From a virus, in IMG/VR virus record IMGVR_UViG_3300032092_000111, positions 1-37,192 of that record: 37,192 nt of DNA; one strand, 5' to 3'. The position numbers and the translations under genes were made by a program. The notes below the pieces were generated by a model. It saw only the letters and a program-made list of their open reading frames with translations. It did not search any database and had not been told where the DNA came from. Of this stretch, positions 14,846-20,834 are shown in pieces. Positions within the stretch are counted from its first letter, which is position 1, and every line of letters begins with the position of its first letter.

Positions 14846-15006
14846 TTCTTACCCTTCTTAGCCATTCCAGCCTCGCTAAGAGCAATGGCAATCGCTTGTT
14901 TAGGGTTCTTGACTACCTTGCCACCCTTACCGCTATGGAGAGTGCCTTCCTTGTACTCACCCATAACCTTGCCGACCTTTTTCTGCGCCTTAGTCATCTT
15001 TTTCAT
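14842..15006 (-). CDS. 54-residue basic protein (KVMGEYKEGTLHSG family, DUF6496-like)
   Basis: The peptide contains KVGKVMGEYKEGTLHSGKGG followed by KNPKQAIAIALSEAGMAKKGKK, which matches a well-known small domain (DUF6496-like, from memory) common in phages and some bacteria. It is basic and soluble. ATG at 15006 overlaps the stop of the HNH-like gene as ATGA. First of a run of four tiny basic genes down to 14252. Function unknown. Confidence 0.72.
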   Translation of the reverse strand: MKKMTKAQKKVGKVMGEYKEGTLHSGKGGKVVKNPKQAIAIALSEAGMAKKGKK

Positions 15007-15296
15007 AGGATCACCTGTAAATGTCCATTGTCAAAAAGCAAACCTATCGTCTTTCTATGCGCTTCTTCCCACATTTCTAGACGTTCTGCTTTGCTTAAAT
15101 TCTTACCCTGATCGAGTTCCGCATGGCACATAAAACAAAGGCTAGCGACCCTGTAATCACTAGCCTTTATACCTTTTCCTTTACCATCTCGCAACTGGTT
15201 TGAATGTGCTGCGACTACCGTTCCATCCTGCTTTCCGCAATGCTGGCAAGGAAAGTTTCTTAGTATCTCTAAGAGCTTTTTATTTCTAAAAACCAT
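15003..15296 (-). CDS. HNH-type (YbcO-like) putative nuclease
   Basis: 97 residues. C17-x2-C20, H31 in VVAAHSNQ, and SLCFMCHAELDQG with C54-x2-C57-H58 form a zinc-stabilised HNH-like fold. GKGKGIKASDYRVA resembles the loop of YbcO-type nucleases found in lambdoid recombination regions. It would nick or cut structured DNA. The start ATG at 15296 overlaps the zinc-ribbon gene by 11 bases. The catalytic assignment is from pattern only. Confidence 0.65.
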   Translation of the reverse strand: MVFRNKKLLEILRNFPCQHCGKQDGTVVAAHSNQLRDGKGKGIKASDYRVASLCFMCHAELDQGKNLSKAERLEMWEEAHRKTIGLLFDNGHLQVIL

Positions 15297-15492
15297 TCTT
15301 TTCCTTCAGCTTGGCAATCCTCTCAGCCCTCTCTACCGTGTAGTCAGCCATATTATCAACCTCACCACACTCAGGACACTCGGTTAGGTAATCCTCAGAC
15401 CACGGACATCTGCCCTTTGGAATCTCATCCCAATAGTCCACAAACCCACAGGAGCAGCATTGTGCTAGTTCGGTATCGTCTATCTCGTTCAT
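15286..15492 (-). CDS. Small zinc-ribbon protein
   Basis: 68 residues with CCSC at residues 12-15, C29 and CPEC at 39-42, which can build one zinc ribbon. The C-terminal YTVERAERIAKLKEKNGF is a charged helix. No catalytic motif. It lies between an uncharacterised coiled-coil gene and the HNH-like gene, so it may be an accessory nucleic-acid-binding factor. Start ATG at 15492 has a GAGGAAAT-type ribosome binding site. Confidence 0.65.
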   Translation of the reverse strand: MNEIDDTELAQCCSCGFVDYWDEIPKGRCPWSEDYLTECPECGEVDNMADYTVERAERIAKLKEKNGF

Positions 15493-15500
15493 ATTTCCTC

Positions 15501-15830
15501 CTATTGAGTAATCCGGTCTAATGACCTATTGCTAGCTTCCTGAGTTCTGTACACATCGATCCTAGCCTGTGCTGCTACCAGCATCCATCTCAGCCTCTCA
15601 GCCTCCTCTACAGCCGCTTTAAGACCTTCCAGTAGCTCTAAGTATTCTGGATGGCTATAGGCGTAGGATTCTTTGTCAGCAATGGTATTCCCCATCGCAC
15701 TAGCGAAAAGAATAGCCTTCTTAGACTTACGATACTGCTCCAGATAAGTCACCTCAGCCTTAGCTTGTGCGTAGGCTTTGGCGTTCTTAATCATGTAGTT
15801 GATTGCTTCGTGAGGATCGATTGAGTTCAT
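15501..15830 (-). CDS. Conserved phage protein (YLEQYRKSKKA family), recombination-associated
   Basis: 109 residues, all helical: YMIKNAKAYAQAKAEVTYLE, then YRKSKKAILFAS, and a second helix pair EEAERLRWMLVAAQARIDVYR. This pattern is common in phages, often near annealing and SSB genes; the biochemical role is unknown to me. The ATG at 15830 comes only seven bases after a perfect 7-bp GAAA-loop hairpin and has no clear ribosome binding site, so its translation may be controlled. In-frame ATG at 15794 is an alternative. Confidence 0.65.
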   Translation of the reverse strand: MNSIDPHEAINYMIKNAKAYAQAKAEVTYLEQYRKSKKAILFASAMGNTIADKESYAYSHPEYLELLEGLKAAVEEAERLRWMLVAAQARIDVYRTQEASNRSLDRITQ

Positions 15831-15837
15831 AGTAGAA

Positions 15838-15855
15838 ACCGGGGTTTCCCCCGGT
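15838..15855 (-). terminator. GNRA-loop hairpin between two genes
   Basis: On the leftward RNA, ACCGGGG and CCCCGGT form a perfect 7-bp stem with a GAAA tetraloop, followed by UUUCUACU. It lies just after the stop at 15858 and seven bases before the next ATG. It may be a terminator with a weak U-tract, or a translational block on the next gene. Confidence 0.65.
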
Positions 15856-15857
15856 AT

Positions 15858-16061
15858 TTAGACGCTTTGTTTTCTTAAATCCATCTTAGTGTTTACTTCG
15901 GCTTGTTTGCTGGTTCTGCACTTCAAGCACTTGTGTTCTTCGCGTTCGGCTTTGAATTCTTCCCAATTTACCGACATTGGCGTTCTCAAGATGTTTCTGC
16001 CGCAAGCCGTTTTGCTGGTGAACCCTGATCCGCTTTTGTTTAGGTGCATTTGGTATGACAT
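15858..16061 (-). CDS. Small putative zinc-binding protein
   Basis: 67 residues. H6, C20 and the pair C45-x2-C48 (EEHKCLKCRTSKQ) are candidate zinc ligands. KSGSGFTSKTACGRN is a conserved-looking segment. Start ATG at 16061 has AGGAG eight bases upstream. An overlapping frame starting at 16068 lacks proper spacing. The gene is isolated: a 97-bp intergenic region with two operator-like sites lies upstream and a stable hairpin follows, so it may be its own transcription unit. Confidence 0.65.
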   Translation of the reverse strand: MSYQMHLNKSGSGFTSKTACGRNILRTPMSVNWEEFKAEREEHKCLKCRTSKQAEVNTKMDLRKQSV

Positions 16062-16108
16062 ATCTCATCTCCTAGTAGGGAACACAGTCGTTGTGTCCAT
16101 GTGTGAAA

Positions 16109-16158
16109 TTCTATCGAGAAACATTTAATGGGTGTTAGACAATTATTTCTATCAAGAA
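16109..16158. promoter_or_regulatory. Two copies of the TTCT-ATAGAA motif
   Basis: The sites TTCTATCGAGAA (16109-16120) and TTCTATCAAGAA (16147-16158) lie in the only sizeable gap of this stretch of the leftward block. Read on the minus strand they are TTCTCGATAGAA and TTCTTGATAGAA. The same motif recurs in the divergent control region at 20191-20249. Likely operators or promoter elements for the 67-residue gene downstream; no canonical -35/-10 pair is obvious. Confidence 0.5.
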
Positions 16159-16449
16159 TCATTCCTCAATAGTTTCATTACAGGCAAGTCTTACAGCCTT
16201 GATAGCAGCCTGTGGGTTAGACACTACCGCTACCTGACCTCGCCACATCTTGTGCCATATCTCCTGATCCGGACTTAGCTTGGCTTTTTCGTCTTTCTTT
16301 ATTTCTAACAAAATGTTTCTACCTTTGTAACCCACCAGAATATCCGGACAGCCATGATGGACAGTATGCAAGTGGACTACCTCCATGCCTAGCCTTCTCA
16401 ATTCCTTGACGATTTGGGTCTGGTTATTGTCCACGCGCTTAAAGACCAT
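16159..16449 (-). CDS. VRR-NUC-type PD-(D/E)XK nuclease
   Basis: 96 residues from ATG at 16449, with GAGGG just upstream. A non-ATG extension exists but is less likely. The active-site pattern is clear: CPDILVG (D36) and NILLEIKKDE (E49-x-K51), preceded by the conserved E16 helix. VRR-NUC domains are stand-alone phage nucleases, probably acting on branched DNA. It overlaps the upstream gene by 11 bases and lies in a recombination/replication neighbourhood. Confidence 0.8.
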   Translation of the reverse strand: MVFKRVDNNQTQIVKELRRLGMEVVHLHTVHHGCPDILVGYKGRNILLEIKKDEKAKLSPDQEIWHKMWRGQVAVVSNPQAAIKAVRLACNETIEE

Positions 16450-16729
16450 TGTTTTCCCTCTTATCGTAAGCAGCAATTAACCTCTGGTAAGCAAGTTCTG
16501 TGTTATGCCGACCCTTGACCCGGATGAGATTGGCTACAGCCGCATATAGCCTGTCAGAATCTTTAACCACAGCGTCATGTAGTTCCATGTAAGTGTTGCA
16601 CTTCTCTTGCCATTCAGCAGAGACAAGATCAGCAAAGCGTTCAAGCCCATCAAGGTGGGCTAACCAAACATCATTTGCATTAGAAACACCAGCCTCTTGC
16701 GCCATCCTAATAGTGTCATCTCTAGTCAC
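16439..16729 (-). CDS. Small phage protein with IIRMA-EAG N-terminal motif
   Basis: 96 residues from a GTG at 16729 that overlaps the upstream stop; a longer TTG-initiated form to 16783 is unlikely. The start TRDDTIRMAQEAGVS mirrors NTEDIIRMAREAGIS of the rightward gene at 23188, and FADLVSAEWQEKC mirrors its FAALVYAE segment. The rest is helical. This short motif is widespread in phage accessory proteins; function unknown. Confidence 0.6.
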   Translation of the reverse strand: MTRDDTIRMAQEAGVSNANDVWLAHLDGLERFADLVSAEWQEKCNTYMELHDAVVKDSDRLYAAVANLIRVKGRHNTELAYQRLIAAYDKRENNGL

Positions 16730-16925
16730 GCCAATCCCCCTTTCTGCCTCGGTTTCCTCTCGACCATTGATCCTTACACACAATCTCTAGCTGGTCAGCT
16801 ACCTTATCGCCACGTTTCTGCCGGACAACGCTCAGGTACTTTAGTGCTGAATCCCTGTCTGCGGTTCTCCAAGCCAAAATTTGCCTCACTTCACACCTAA
16901 ATCGCTCAATCTCTAAATTTTCCAT
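16722..16925 (-). CDS. Small conserved phage protein after helicase
   Basis: 67 residues from ATG at 16925, overlapping the helicase end by 20 bases. The sequence RCEVRQILAWRTADRDSALKYLSVVRQKRGDKVADQLEIVC is a compact helical domain that I recall from many phage genomes next to replication genes. It has a basic C-terminal tail (SRGNRGRKGDWRD). No catalytic residues are evident. A longer non-ATG start at 17021 would overlap the helicase by 116 bases and is rejected. Confidence 0.6.
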   Translation of the reverse strand: MENLEIERFRCEVRQILAWRTADRDSALKYLSVVRQKRGDKVADQLEIVCKDQWSRGNRGRKGDWRD

Positions 16926-17907
16926 TGTTATCAAAGTCCATAGGTCTTGATCCTGCCGATTCAACAAACTGCTGGCTAGCTTGGTGATACCAAAGCTGAT
17001 ACCACTCCTGAGCCTCGCCATTCCTCTGTTTCTCGTTCATTAGGTAAGTGTCTCCCTGAGACTCATCTATCTGTTCGCCACGGTTCCTCTGGTTTTCCTT
17101 CTTCTTATTGCGCCACACAAGAAAGACGTTATCAACCTGATCGCTAATGGAACCAGAGCCTTTTAGGTCGTTTTTATTCGGAGTTACCTCGTCTGAAGCC
17201 TGTTTCCGGATATGGTGGACTAGGTGGATATGGATATTGTGGTCTCTAGCCAATGCCGTTAGCTCGTCGATAAAAGACTTCTGACCGTTAAAGTCATCCT
17301 CATTTCGCACACACTTCATCAGGCTGTCGATAAAAACGTGCTGAACACCTAATTCCATAGCGCAATATCTCGCCATTGCAATAACTTTGTCTGGTGACGT
17401 AGTTCCCTGCTGATCGTAAAAGTATAAAGAGTCAGCCGTATATTTCTCTAATCTTCCTAGAAGTTTCGTGATGTAAGCCTCTCGGTCTGACGCTAACGGA
17501 TCATCAATATACTCACCTGCAAACTGCCTGAGCATCCTCTCTATCGTCTTGACAGGCTTCATCTCAAACGATGCGATACAGACCTTTTGACCCTGCTTCA
17601 CTAGATGCAGCGCGATTTGTCCGGTTAGCAAGGACTTACCACCACCGTTAGAACCAGCGTAAACAGTCACCTCACCCGATCTAAACGCAAAAGAATCATG
17701 CGTCTTAGTCCAAGGCAGTAGGATTTTTGTATTTTTAGTCGTACTTAGATAGTTTTCTTTAATTGCGTCTAGGAAATCCCTACATTGCCTAACCTTTATG
17801 GTTACATCGTTAGCATGGAGATATTTCTCTACGTCAATAGAATCGCTCTTAATAACTCTCAATCTCCTCGCTTCGTCTAGCTCCGCTGCTCTCTGTTCCA
17901 GACTCAT
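16906..17907 (-). CDS. Replicative helicase-type RecA/DnaB-like ATPase
   Basis: 333 residues. Walker A GSNGGGKS at 85-92, IASFEMKP with the catalytic-type E115, and Walker B VFIDS at 191-195. IHLVHHIRKQ is the H3 region and LKGSGSISDQVDNVFLVWRN is the H4/arginine-finger region, as in the C-terminal half of T7 gp4 and Twinkle. The N-terminal 75 residues hold no primase. It should be a hexameric 5'-3' helicase at the fork. The zinc-finger primase-like domain is encoded separately at 18437-18853. Confidence 0.87.
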   Translation of the reverse strand: MSLEQRAAELDEARRLRVIKSDSIDVEKYLHANDVTIKVRQCRDFLDAIKENYLSTTKNTKILLPWTKTHDSFAFRSGEVTVYAGSNGGGKSLLTGQIALHLVKQGQKVCIASFEMKPVKTIERMLRQFAGEYIDDPLASDREAYITKLLGRLEKYTADSLYFYDQQGTTSPDKVIAMARYCAMELGVQHVFIDSLMKCVRNEDDFNGQKSFIDELTALARDHNIHIHLVHHIRKQASDEVTPNKNDLKGSGSISDQVDNVFLVWRNKKKENQRNRGEQIDESQGDTYLMNEKQRNGEAQEWYQLWYHQASQQFVESAGSRPMDFDNNGKFRD

Positions 17908-18013
17908 CCTGTCTCCCTTGTTGATAAAGTTTATTTAACGCAAATACGCTGCCTACCCAAAACCCCGGTGATACTTCAGAGAAGCCTAACTCAATCAACT
18001 TACTTTCTTTCAT
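17849..18013 (-). CDS. 54-residue small protein overlapping the helicase start
   Basis: ATG at 18013 has AAGGA six bases upstream and overlaps the nuclease stop by 14 bases. The frame ends 59 bases inside the helicase gene. The first half (KESKLIELGFSEVSPGFWV then SVFALNKLYQQG) looks like a genuine short folded segment. The C-terminal 20 residues fall in the overlap and are polar. It fills what would otherwise be a 93-bp gap. Function not recognised. Confidence 0.55.
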   Translation of the reverse strand: MKESKLIELGFSEVSPGFWVGSVFALNKLYQQGRQDESGTESSGARRSEEIESY

Positions 18014-18440
18014 CGTTTTCCTTTACAACTTTCCCATACTTAAAAAGTAACTCTTTCGGTATCAAAAACGCCTTTTTTTGATTCTTGTCGCCAGCACCAA
18101 CGAACTCTACATATTGCAGCTTATTCAGGATGATGCAAGCAAAAATGTTTCTCAGCTTTATCCAAGCAAATACATTTCCGTCGTAAAAAACCCACCACGT
18201 TGCTTGAGTCGCAAACAATGCTGACGGAACTCCTGACATTTCTATCTCTACAACGATGTTCCCTGTCTCGTTTGACATCGGATCGTACTTAACCTCAATC
18301 CCCTGTCTGATCTCCGGTATCCAAATGTCGTAACCCTTGAAACCTTCAATCAACGTAGCGCATGGGTGTTTCTTTCTGATAATCGCTAGTACCTTTTGCT
18401 CTACAGCAATCCCTCGCTCAAGGTCTGCACGAAAATTCAT
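18000..18440 (-). CDS. PD-(D/E)XK family nuclease-like protein
   Basis: 146 residues. KGYDIWIPEIRQGIEVKYD provides D38 and E49-x-K51, the classic PD-(D/E)XK core. The following beta strands (NIVVEIEM, WWVFYDGNVFAWIK) fit a Holliday-junction resolvase or restriction-like fold. It overlaps the zinc-finger gene by four bases (ATGA). In this replication cluster it is probably a recombination or junction nuclease. The exact substrate is unknown. Confidence 0.7.
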   Translation of the reverse strand: MNFRADLERGIAVEQKVLAIIRKKHPCATLIEGFKGYDIWIPEIRQGIEVKYDPMSNETGNIVVEIEMSGVPSALFATQATWWVFYDGNVFAWIKLRNIFACIILNKLQYVEFVGAGDKNQKKAFLIPKELLFKYGKVVKENDERK

Positions 18441-18853
18441 AGATAACCCATCGCTTCGTTAATTCGCGTAAAAGCCGTTTTAAGCCGTTTTTTATCACCG
18501 TCTGATACCTGCCTACCCTCAGCCATATCAAACGCCGCTATGGACGTAATAAGGGCTTCAAAATGGATTATTTTCATTAGGTCTGTGGCATAGAAAGGAC
18601 GCTTGACAGGTTTATTGCCGTTATGGGGTGTAAAAGATTGATCTTTAGGAAACAGATCAGTCAAGTCCATGCCTACGGCTGAAACCACTTCGTAAGCACT
18701 ACAGCCAGCAAAGCACTTCAGCAGAATCCTGCCATCGTCAGTCTCGGTAATCGCTAGGCTAGGACGCTTATCCTCATGCGCTGGACAACAGGCTACCCAA
18801 TGACCACGTTTACCTTGGACTTTTTCAAGCTTGTTTAAGAAATCGCCAATCAT
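18437..18853 (-). CDS. CHC2-type primase zinc-finger protein
   Basis: 138 residues. ACCPAHEDKRPSLAI (C23, H26) and ILLKCFAGCS (C47, C51) form a primase-type zinc ribbon that reads the priming site. The C-terminal half (YATDLMKIIHFEALITSIAAFD) is helical. No TOPRIM/RNA polymerase domain is present, so the protein is only the recognition part of a primase or a regulator. Coupled by ATGA to both neighbours. The helicase lies two genes downstream. Confidence 0.8.
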   Translation of the reverse strand: MIGDFLNKLEKVQGKRGHWVACCPAHEDKRPSLAITETDDGRILLKCFAGCSAYEVVSAVGMDLTDLFPKDQSFTPHNGNKPVKRPFYATDLMKIIHFEALITSIAAFDMAEGRQVSDGDKKRLKTAFTRINEAMGYL

Positions 18854-19557
18854 AGTGGTCTCCTTGCAAAGCCTGTCTCAGTTAATTTCTGGTCTTTAGG
18901 CTTTAACCAATCAGCCTTAAAACCTTGCCAGCCTTGAGTACACATCTCTTGCATAGCCCTTTCCAAAGACCATCCAAGTTTTGTTGCCTCTTTAGCAATA
19001 CCGTCAATCACCGTAGGTGTAACTGGAGCTTTCTTAGTTTTCCTTAACGCAACAAAATCATTCCATGTGCTTTCGGAAACATTCTCAGGACAGGTAATAA
19101 TTATTTTTTTATTAGAAGATGAAGATGAAGATGAAGGGGTTGGAATTTGTTTATCCTCAATTTCAACCTTGTGGTTAACGTCAAGGTTAACCTTATCGCC
19201 TTTCATAAGAGCAGGATTGCCACCTAATTTCCCGCCTTTTGCCCTGATTTCTCTTAGGTTTTCGTCACGGATCATTCGTCTGGATATGATGACCCCATCA
19301 TCGCCAATGTCGTAAACACCAGCTACCTTGAGTTCATCTAACCAACCCTGAACAACCTCTAAGGTTTCACCAACCATACGAGCAAGGTTAGAAGGAAGGA
19401 TAACCTTATCGCCAACCTTCAGGTGTCCATAAGGATTACCTTCATGCATATAGCAGATCATGTCGATCCACAGTCCTCTTGCTCCTGTAGAACATGACCT
19501 GAGCGCAGTATCCCGCAACCAATCAGCAGGATAGAACTGGAAAGATGGTCTTTTCAT
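18850..19557 (-). CDS. Replication protein O / DUF1376-like replisome organiser
   Basis: 235 residues. The N-terminal domain (FYPADWLRDTALRSCSTGARGLWIDM, then PYGHL and LARMVGETLEVVQGWLDEL) is the winged-helix type found in phage replication initiators. A linker with a seven-Ser run follows (about residues 140-150). The C-terminal domain (WNDFVALRKTKKAPVTPTVIDGI... GWQGFKADWL) resembles helicase-loader tails. It probably binds the phage origin and loads the helicase. First large gene of the leftward block, so the origin may be in or near it. Confidence 0.78.
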   Translation of the reverse strand: MKRPSFQFYPADWLRDTALRSCSTGARGLWIDMICYMHEGNPYGHLKVGDKVILPSNLARMVGETLEVVQGWLDELKVAGVYDIGDDGVIISRRMIRDENLREIRAKGGKLGGNPALMKGDKVNLDVNHKVEIEDKQIPTPSSSSSSSNKKIIITCPENVSESTWNDFVALRKTKKAPVTPTVIDGIAKEATKLGWSLERAMQEMCTQGWQGFKADWLKPKDQKLTETGFARRPL

Positions 19558-19565
19558 GTGACCAC

Positions 19566-19781
19566 CTATACTTCTTCTTCAGTATGAATATCTATCCCAT
19601 TATTCCAAATTTCATTGATATACCCTTCGTTCGAATGAACCCAAGTGTGCATCTGTTGAAACTGATCCAATGTGATGTAAAGATAGATATTTCGTTGTGT
19701 CTCTAAAGAAAATTGTTTAAGGCAAATAAAACCTTCTCCAGTAACTGAAAACTCAACTCCGAGTGTATGCTTTAATTTCAT
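19566..19781 (-). CDS. Small protein, first gene after structured leader
   Basis: 71 residues from ATG at 19781, with GAGG six bases upstream. The upstream ATG at 19793 overlaps that ribosome binding site and is rejected. The sequence LGVEFSVTGEGFICLKQFSLETQRNIYLYITLDQFQQMHTW is a compact beta-rich fold with an acidic end; no motif is recognised. It is separated from the upstream sequence by a terminator-like structure (19797-19882), so its expression likely depends on read-through or on a conformational switch. Confidence 0.6.
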   Translation of the reverse strand: MKLKHTLGVEFSVTGEGFICLKQFSLETQRNIYLYITLDQFQQMHTWVHSNEGYINEIWNNGIDIHTEEEV

Positions 19782-19796
19782 AGCTTTCCTCAAATG

Positions 19797-19906
19797 AAAA
19801 AAGCCCTAGGCGAGACTCTCACCAGACTGCAGGTCTAGTGTTGGCGGACTGGTGGGTACCAGCAGAGTCCCGGCTAGGGCTTACCCAAACACGCCGCCAA
19901 GCGTGT
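19797..19906 (-). ncRNA. Structured leader RNA with terminator-like end and alternative pairings
   Basis: On the leftward RNA a small hairpin (19889-19906, 6-bp ACACGC/GCGTGT) precedes a long structure. The outer stem is 9 bp (19801-19809 with 19874-19882) and a second stem of 8 bp (19812-19819 with 19864-19871) contains a G-U pair that would be a mismatch on the other strand. Inside, bases 849-853 (offset 19000) can pair with 858-862 or with 821-825, which exclude each other. The 3' side ends in six U (19797-19802). This looks like an attenuator, riboswitch or small RNA in front of the 71-residue gene. Confidence 0.65.
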
Positions 19907-19911
19907 GTAAA

Positions 19912-20085
19912 TCATACTTTAACGTTACGCAGGTTGCAACTCCTGCATAAATCGTTATTCACGAACTGAGCTACTGACCTAGTTCGCTTACATCCCGGAC
20001 ATAACTTAGTTGCAAAGTTATAAATCGTTTCCGAGCCAGACCGTTCTAACCCGCGACGTAAGGGTTTTGAATCTTTGCTGTCCAA
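19912..20085 (-). CDS. Zinc-ribbon protein, possible C-terminal part of a frameshifted gene
   Basis: 57 residues if started at the TTG at 20085, which has GAGG eight bases upstream. The frame shows LCPGC and LCRSC, a two-knuckle zinc ribbon, within SETIYNFATKLCPGCKRTR and VAQFVNNDLCRSCNLRN. The other frame, from ATG at 20167, has a Lys/Pro/Gln-rich N-terminus and runs out shortly after their overlap. The two could be one protein split by a +1 shift near 20060. Function unknown; the zinc ribbon may bind nucleic acid. Confidence 0.5.
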   Translation of the reverse strand: MDSKDSKPLRRGLERSGSETIYNFATKLCPGCKRTRSVAQFVNNDLCRSCNLRNVKV

Positions 20086-20167
20086 TCGGTTGTCCTCGCG
20101 GTGAAGTCTTGGGCAATAACTGCGGTTGCTTAGGTTGCTGTTTTGGTAAGTCTTTTTTCTTAGCCAT
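20018..20167 (-). CDS. Basic Pro/Gln-rich ORF, possible N-terminal part of the zinc-ribbon gene
   Basis: 49 codons from ATG at 20167. The first 35 residues (MAKKKDLPKQQPKQPQLLPK, then TSPRGQPIG) look like a natural low-complexity basic leader. The last 14 look random and end at a stop inside the zinc-ribbon frame. No clear ribosome binding site. It is either a short independent gene or, more likely, the start of a gene completed in the +1 frame. Confidence 0.4.
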   Translation of the reverse strand: MAKKKDLPKQQPKQPQLLPKTSPRGQPIGQQRFKTLTSRVRTVWLGNDL

Positions 20168-20190
20168 AATTCTGCCAGAGATGGTAAGGT

Positions 20191-20250
20191 TTCGTTATAG
20201 AAAGTTTCTATTGAGATACAGTTCTCTATAGAAATGTTTTTGTTTAGAAA
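20191..20250. promoter_or_regulatory. Divergent control region with four TTCT-ATAGAA-like sites
   Basis: Rightward copies are TTCGTTATAGAA (20191-20202), TTCTCTATAGAA (20222-20233) and TTTTGTTTAGAA (20238-20249); an inverted copy, ATCTCAATAGAA on the minus strand, is at 20206-20217. Bases 20197-20211 form a perfect 7+1+7 palindrome. The rest of 19782-20301 holds only the leader RNA and two small frames. This cluster probably governs both opposing blocks; the Cro-sized HTH protein at 22275 is a candidate binder. No canonical sigma-70 pair stands out. Confidence 0.55.
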
Positions 20251-20301
20251 TATGCTGTATTCCTTTACTATCTTTTTGCCGTATTCACTAGGAGATTAAA
20301 T

Positions 20302-20637
20302 ATGAACGACAAGCAAGAGCTAGAGCAGTTCCTCATCGGTACGTTACAAGATGCTTTCCCCGGTGAGTTGACTGCCCTTTTCAAGGATACACAAAATCAG
20401 TCGCGTGAGGAACGGTTAGAGGAAGAACTCTGCCTATTACTTGAGACTTGTGCCATATTCCAGTTTGATGCTGCCAAACTACAAGCAGCAGTCCGTAGAC
20501 ATTTGGTCGGTATCGTTAATCGACTGGTTAAAGAATCGCATCTACCCGATTACGTCGAATCCGCTGAAGATCGTGAACGTGATCGCGGTGATTGGCTATA
20601 TCAGGAAATGAAAGACCGTGAGGCAGAAGGCAGATGA
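20302..20637 (+). CDS. First rightward gene, hypothetical
   Basis: 111 residues, acidic and helical, starting MNDKQELEQFLIGTLQDAF. A GGAG box lies seven bases before the ATG. EERLEEELCLLLETCAIFQFDAAKL and RHLVGIVNRLVKESHLPDYV look like a helical bundle. No membrane segment and no catalytic motif. As the first gene of the rightward operon it is probably expressed early. Family not recognised. Overlaps the next gene by four bases. Confidence 0.6.
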   Translation: MNDKQELEQFLIGTLQDAFPGELTALFKDTQNQSREERLEEELCLLLETCAIFQFDAAKLQAAVRRHLVGIVNRLVKESHLPDYVESAEDRERDRGDWLYQEMKDREAEGR

Positions 20638-20834
20638 ATCCTAGTCAAGCAGAGATTAGTAACTGGCAACTAGCTGAGATCGTGTACTGTCTCCGGTTAC
20701 TAATCGATAGAGTAGAACGTAGAGCAGCATCAGATTCGGATAAAGAAATCATCTTTATGGCATACAGAGCCATACAGAACGCACCTGATGCAGTTATTCA
20801 ACTCGTAGACGAATTAGAAAGAGGCAACCAATGA
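20634..20834 (+). CDS. Small helical early protein
   Basis: 66 residues: NWQLAEIVYCLRLLIDRVERRA and EIIFMAYRAIQNAPDAVIQLVDELERG are two amphipathic helices. It is coupled to both neighbours by ATGA overlaps (20634 and 20831). No motif recognised. Likely a host-takeover or regulatory small protein, judged only from position in the early operon. Confidence 0.55.
   Translation: MNPSQAEISNWQLAEIVYCLRLLIDRVERRAASDSDKEIIFMAYRAIQNAPDAVIQLVDELERGNQ

Noticed and set aside
16722-17021. 99-residue version of the gene after the helicase
   Set aside because: Would overlap the helicase by 116 bases; ATG at 16925 gives a normal short overlap.
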